In this document: piece after piece, positions 60,394 to 64,000 of the stretch | Layout of the letters: every line of letters starts with the position of its first letter | Position numbering within the stretch: the stretch's first letter is position 1 | From: Candidatus Cloacimonadota bacterium | Lineage (GTDB): Bacteria; Cloacimonadota; Cloacimonadia; Cloacimonadales; Cloacimonadaceae | Reading direction: 5' to 3' | Assembly: GCA_018433885.1 (NCBI GenBank) | Contig: JAHDQK010000003.1 | Span: 62,001 to 126,000 of the forward strand | DNA: 64,000 nt | Translations under genes and position numbers: made by a program | The notes under the pieces: model-generated | What the model was told of the DNA's origin: nothing | The model's database searches: none | What the model saw: the letters and a program-made list of their open reading frames with translations, nothing else

Positions 60394-61245
60394 ATGCGAA
60401 AACTGATCCTGCTCATGATCTTGATCCTGCCGCTGGGTTTGCTGGCGCAGATGGATCCGGGAACCTACCTCAGAGACTATCTGCGCGTACGTTCGGATCT
60501 CAGCGGAAAGGATAGCGTGTATCACATTCAGGGAAAGGTATATAGCCTGATCCCCGGTGAAAAAAGCATGGAGCTCTTTGCCTACGACGCATTTCAGATC
60601 TCGCGGATTGTGGAAACCGAGACAGGATTTCGCCTGCTTGCCAGAGAAGCCGGAGTTTTCCGGGATCATCGCACCCGCCAGATCCTGCATTCTTGGCGCA
60701 ATCCCTTTACCCAGGAGACCTTGCCCATTATCCACATCTGGAACGATCCGGTGAACCAGGTGTTTGAATACGAAGCAAACACTCTGCCCTTTATCCGGCA
60801 GTTTCTGCCGTCCACCGAGCTGGAAGATAAAGTGGTGTATCACAGCGAGATATTCCCCTTCTATCCGCATGTTTTGCCCCGCAGATTGTTCGGGGAATAT
60901 GTACAGAGCGATTATTTCCAATCCGCGGAACTCCATGAATTCTCCGCAAAAAAAGCAGCTTTGGCGGATAGCCTCGCCAGCTGGGTGCCGGCTGAGGTTT
61001 CCTTCACCTGGATCGCGCCTTGGTTGCCCTTCATGAAGATGGGTGACCGCGAGGGGCAATTGCTCTTTGTATGCCGGGGAACCAAGCTGGAAGAAGGTTT
61101 TGCCGCTCTGCCGCAGGATCTTAAAGAATATGTGAGAACCACTAACCCGGCTTTCGCGGAAGCTCCCACAGAGTTTGCCGAGCCCAATATCAACCCCTGG
61201 AGCTATTTCCGGATGCTTCAGGAACCAAGCCTGGAAACCCGTTGA
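60394..61245 (+). CDS. Secreted DUF1838-like protein
   Basis: A 283-residue protein with a signal peptide (KLILLMILILPLGLLA, cleavage before QMDPG). The pattern YLRVRSDLSGKDSVYHIQGKVY, then FRDHRTRQILHSWRNPFTQE and IHIWNDPVNQVFEY, matches my recollection of DUF1838 (W-x-NPwT and NDPVN). That family has no assigned function. AAAGAAGGAG lies upstream of the ATG. obg follows 37 nt after its stop, perhaps co-transcribed. Confidence 0.65.
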   Translation: MRKLILLMILILPLGLLAQMDPGTYLRDYLRVRSDLSGKDSVYHIQGKVYSLIPGEKSMELFAYDAFQISRIVETETGFRLLAREAGVFRDHRTRQILHSWRNPFTQETLPIIHIWNDPVNQVFEYEANTLPFIRQFLPSTELEDKVVYHSEIFPFYPHVLPRRLFGEYVQSDYFQSAELHEFSAKKAALADSLASWVPAEVSFTWIAPWLPFMKMGDREGQLLFVCRGTKLEEGFAALPQDLKEYVRTTNPAFAEAPTEFAEPNINPWSYFRMLQEPSLETR

Positions 61246-61270
61246 GGATCCAGGAAAACCAGAACTTTGA

Positions 61271-63381
<2,111 letters not shown>

Positions 63382-64000
63382 CTACCGCATTTCTTCCAAA
63401 AGCCGCATAAATGCTTTGTTATGACGCTTTAAGATGCGCTCCACCATCTTGCCCGGAGGATGGATGATGCTCTGCCCTTCCCGGTTCACTCCCCCCACTT
63501 CGATCAACATCGCCGGAACCTCCAACGCGTGATAGAAGAAATTGCGCGCGGTTCCGATCCTGGAACTTGAGCCGCTTTGCACCGAGTAGGTGCCTCGATG
63601 ATAATCCCGGGGGACACTTCCGGCATAGAACTCTGCCAGTTGTTTCAAGCGGACAAATCCCGGGGGCTCACCCTCCACCACCGGCAGAAAGATGCGTTCA
63701 CTGAGGGCACCGGTGAGCGAAGAATGGTAGAAGATCGCCAGCTCGAAAGGTACCCTTCTGCCCAGCGTGATGATGCTCTTGATCTCCGCCTCAGATGCCG
63801 GAGCAGGACCCTTGTAGAAACTGCTCATGTGGTTAGTTTCCCCGTCCAGATCCCAAAAAACGGGGTAATTGCGGTTCAGATCCACCCCATCGCTGCGCAG
63901 ATCAAGCCTGCCGTTTCCATCCGTATCCCGGTTATTTTTGCGCTTGATGCGGCTAAGCCCCGCGCTTACCACCCGCCAACCCTCAGGATTCAAGCTGGGG
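63382..64000 (-). CDS. M14 zinc carboxypeptidase, 5' end outside window
   Basis: The frame is open to the window edge on the minus strand (PSLNPEGWRV near 63975-64000), so the true start lies beyond; a TTG at 63993 is not a start. M14 features are present: the PxLNPDG-like motif, GVDLNRNYP with the substrate-binding Arg, a third zinc-ligand-type His in IFYHSS, YKGPAPASEAEIKSI, and the catalytic-type Glu in AMLIEVGG. The first zinc-binding HxxE lies outside. About 206 C-terminal residues are visible. It is convergent with dprA. Confidence 0.85.
   Translation of the reverse strand, partial: PSLNPEGWRVVSAGLSRIKRKNNRDTDGNGRLDLRSDGVDLNRNYPVFWDLDGETNHMSSFYKGPAPASEAEIKSIITLGRRVPFELAIFYHSSLTGALSERIFLPVVEGEPPGFVRLKQLAEFYAGSVPRDYHRGTYSVQSGSSSRIGTARNFFYHALEVPAMLIEVGGVNREGQSIIHPPGKMVERILKRHNKAFMRLLEEMR

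Overview
The window looks like a chromosomal segment of an uncultured-type diderm bacterium. Outer-membrane and envelope genes (OmpP1/FadL, a surface-antigen barrel, an MlaD-like protein, Wzz and O-antigen ligase) show an outer membrane. My best guess is the Cloacimonadota or a nearby FCB-group lineage. That placement rests on the general look of the proteins (short EF-Ts, K+-dependent membrane pyrophosphatase, split ChrA pair, an 'asparagine synthetase B'-like secreted family) and not on any search. Core genes run at about 55-58% G+C in the stretch I counted.

Layout. 1-11.8 kb is core: a FadL-type porin (leftward, cut by the edge), then hppA-ispG-chrA-chrA, a leftward thioesterase, a YfhO-type membrane protein, lepB, hemW and a short CCA-transferase-type gene, tightly packed. 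11.8-36.9 kb is a defence island of lower and uneven G+C with gene debris at its left edge: an S24 peptidase fragment, another coding fragment, an orphan 102-residue gene, a leftward AAA ATPase plus PD-(D/E)XK nuclease pair, an excisionase-like HTH gene, and then a single-direction operon of about 20.7 kb. 36.9-42.4 kb is a surface-polysaccharide locus (GtrA-glycosyltransferase fusion, DUF6056-like protein, O-antigen ligase, Wzz). 42.8-54.3 kb holds envelope and transport genes (secreted 'asparagine synthetase B'-like protein, MlaD-like protein, a peptidase/propeller/barrel protein, pepA, a zinc-type ABC importer, a C5-epimerase-like protein, a DUF2156 protein, GNAT). 54.7-58.6 kb is the ribosomal/translation cluster rplM-rpsI-rpsB-tsf-pyrH-frr, ending in a clear terminator. 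58.7-64 kb holds an MFS transporter, a DUF1838-like protein, obg, dprA and a cut M14 carboxypeptidase.

The island operon is a phosphorothioate (PT) DNA-backbone modification and restriction system of the Ssp type, in the order sspB-sspC-sspD-sspA-sspF-sspG-sspH. SspA (cysteine desulfurase) supplies sulfur, SspD (PP-loop enzyme) activates the target, SspB (DUF4007) and SspC (ATPase) act on the DNA, and SspFGH restricts DNA that lacks the mark. Two things go beyond the described SspBCD-SspFGH cassette. Joined to the end of the operon by the same kind of short overlap is a second, diverged SspB-like/SspC-like pair (31211-36337). SspF carries an extra N-terminal domain that resembles the N-terminal domain of PT-DNA-binding restriction endonucleases. 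Base composition changes abruptly inside sspA, sspF and sspG, which suggests that the cassette has exchanged domains by recombination.
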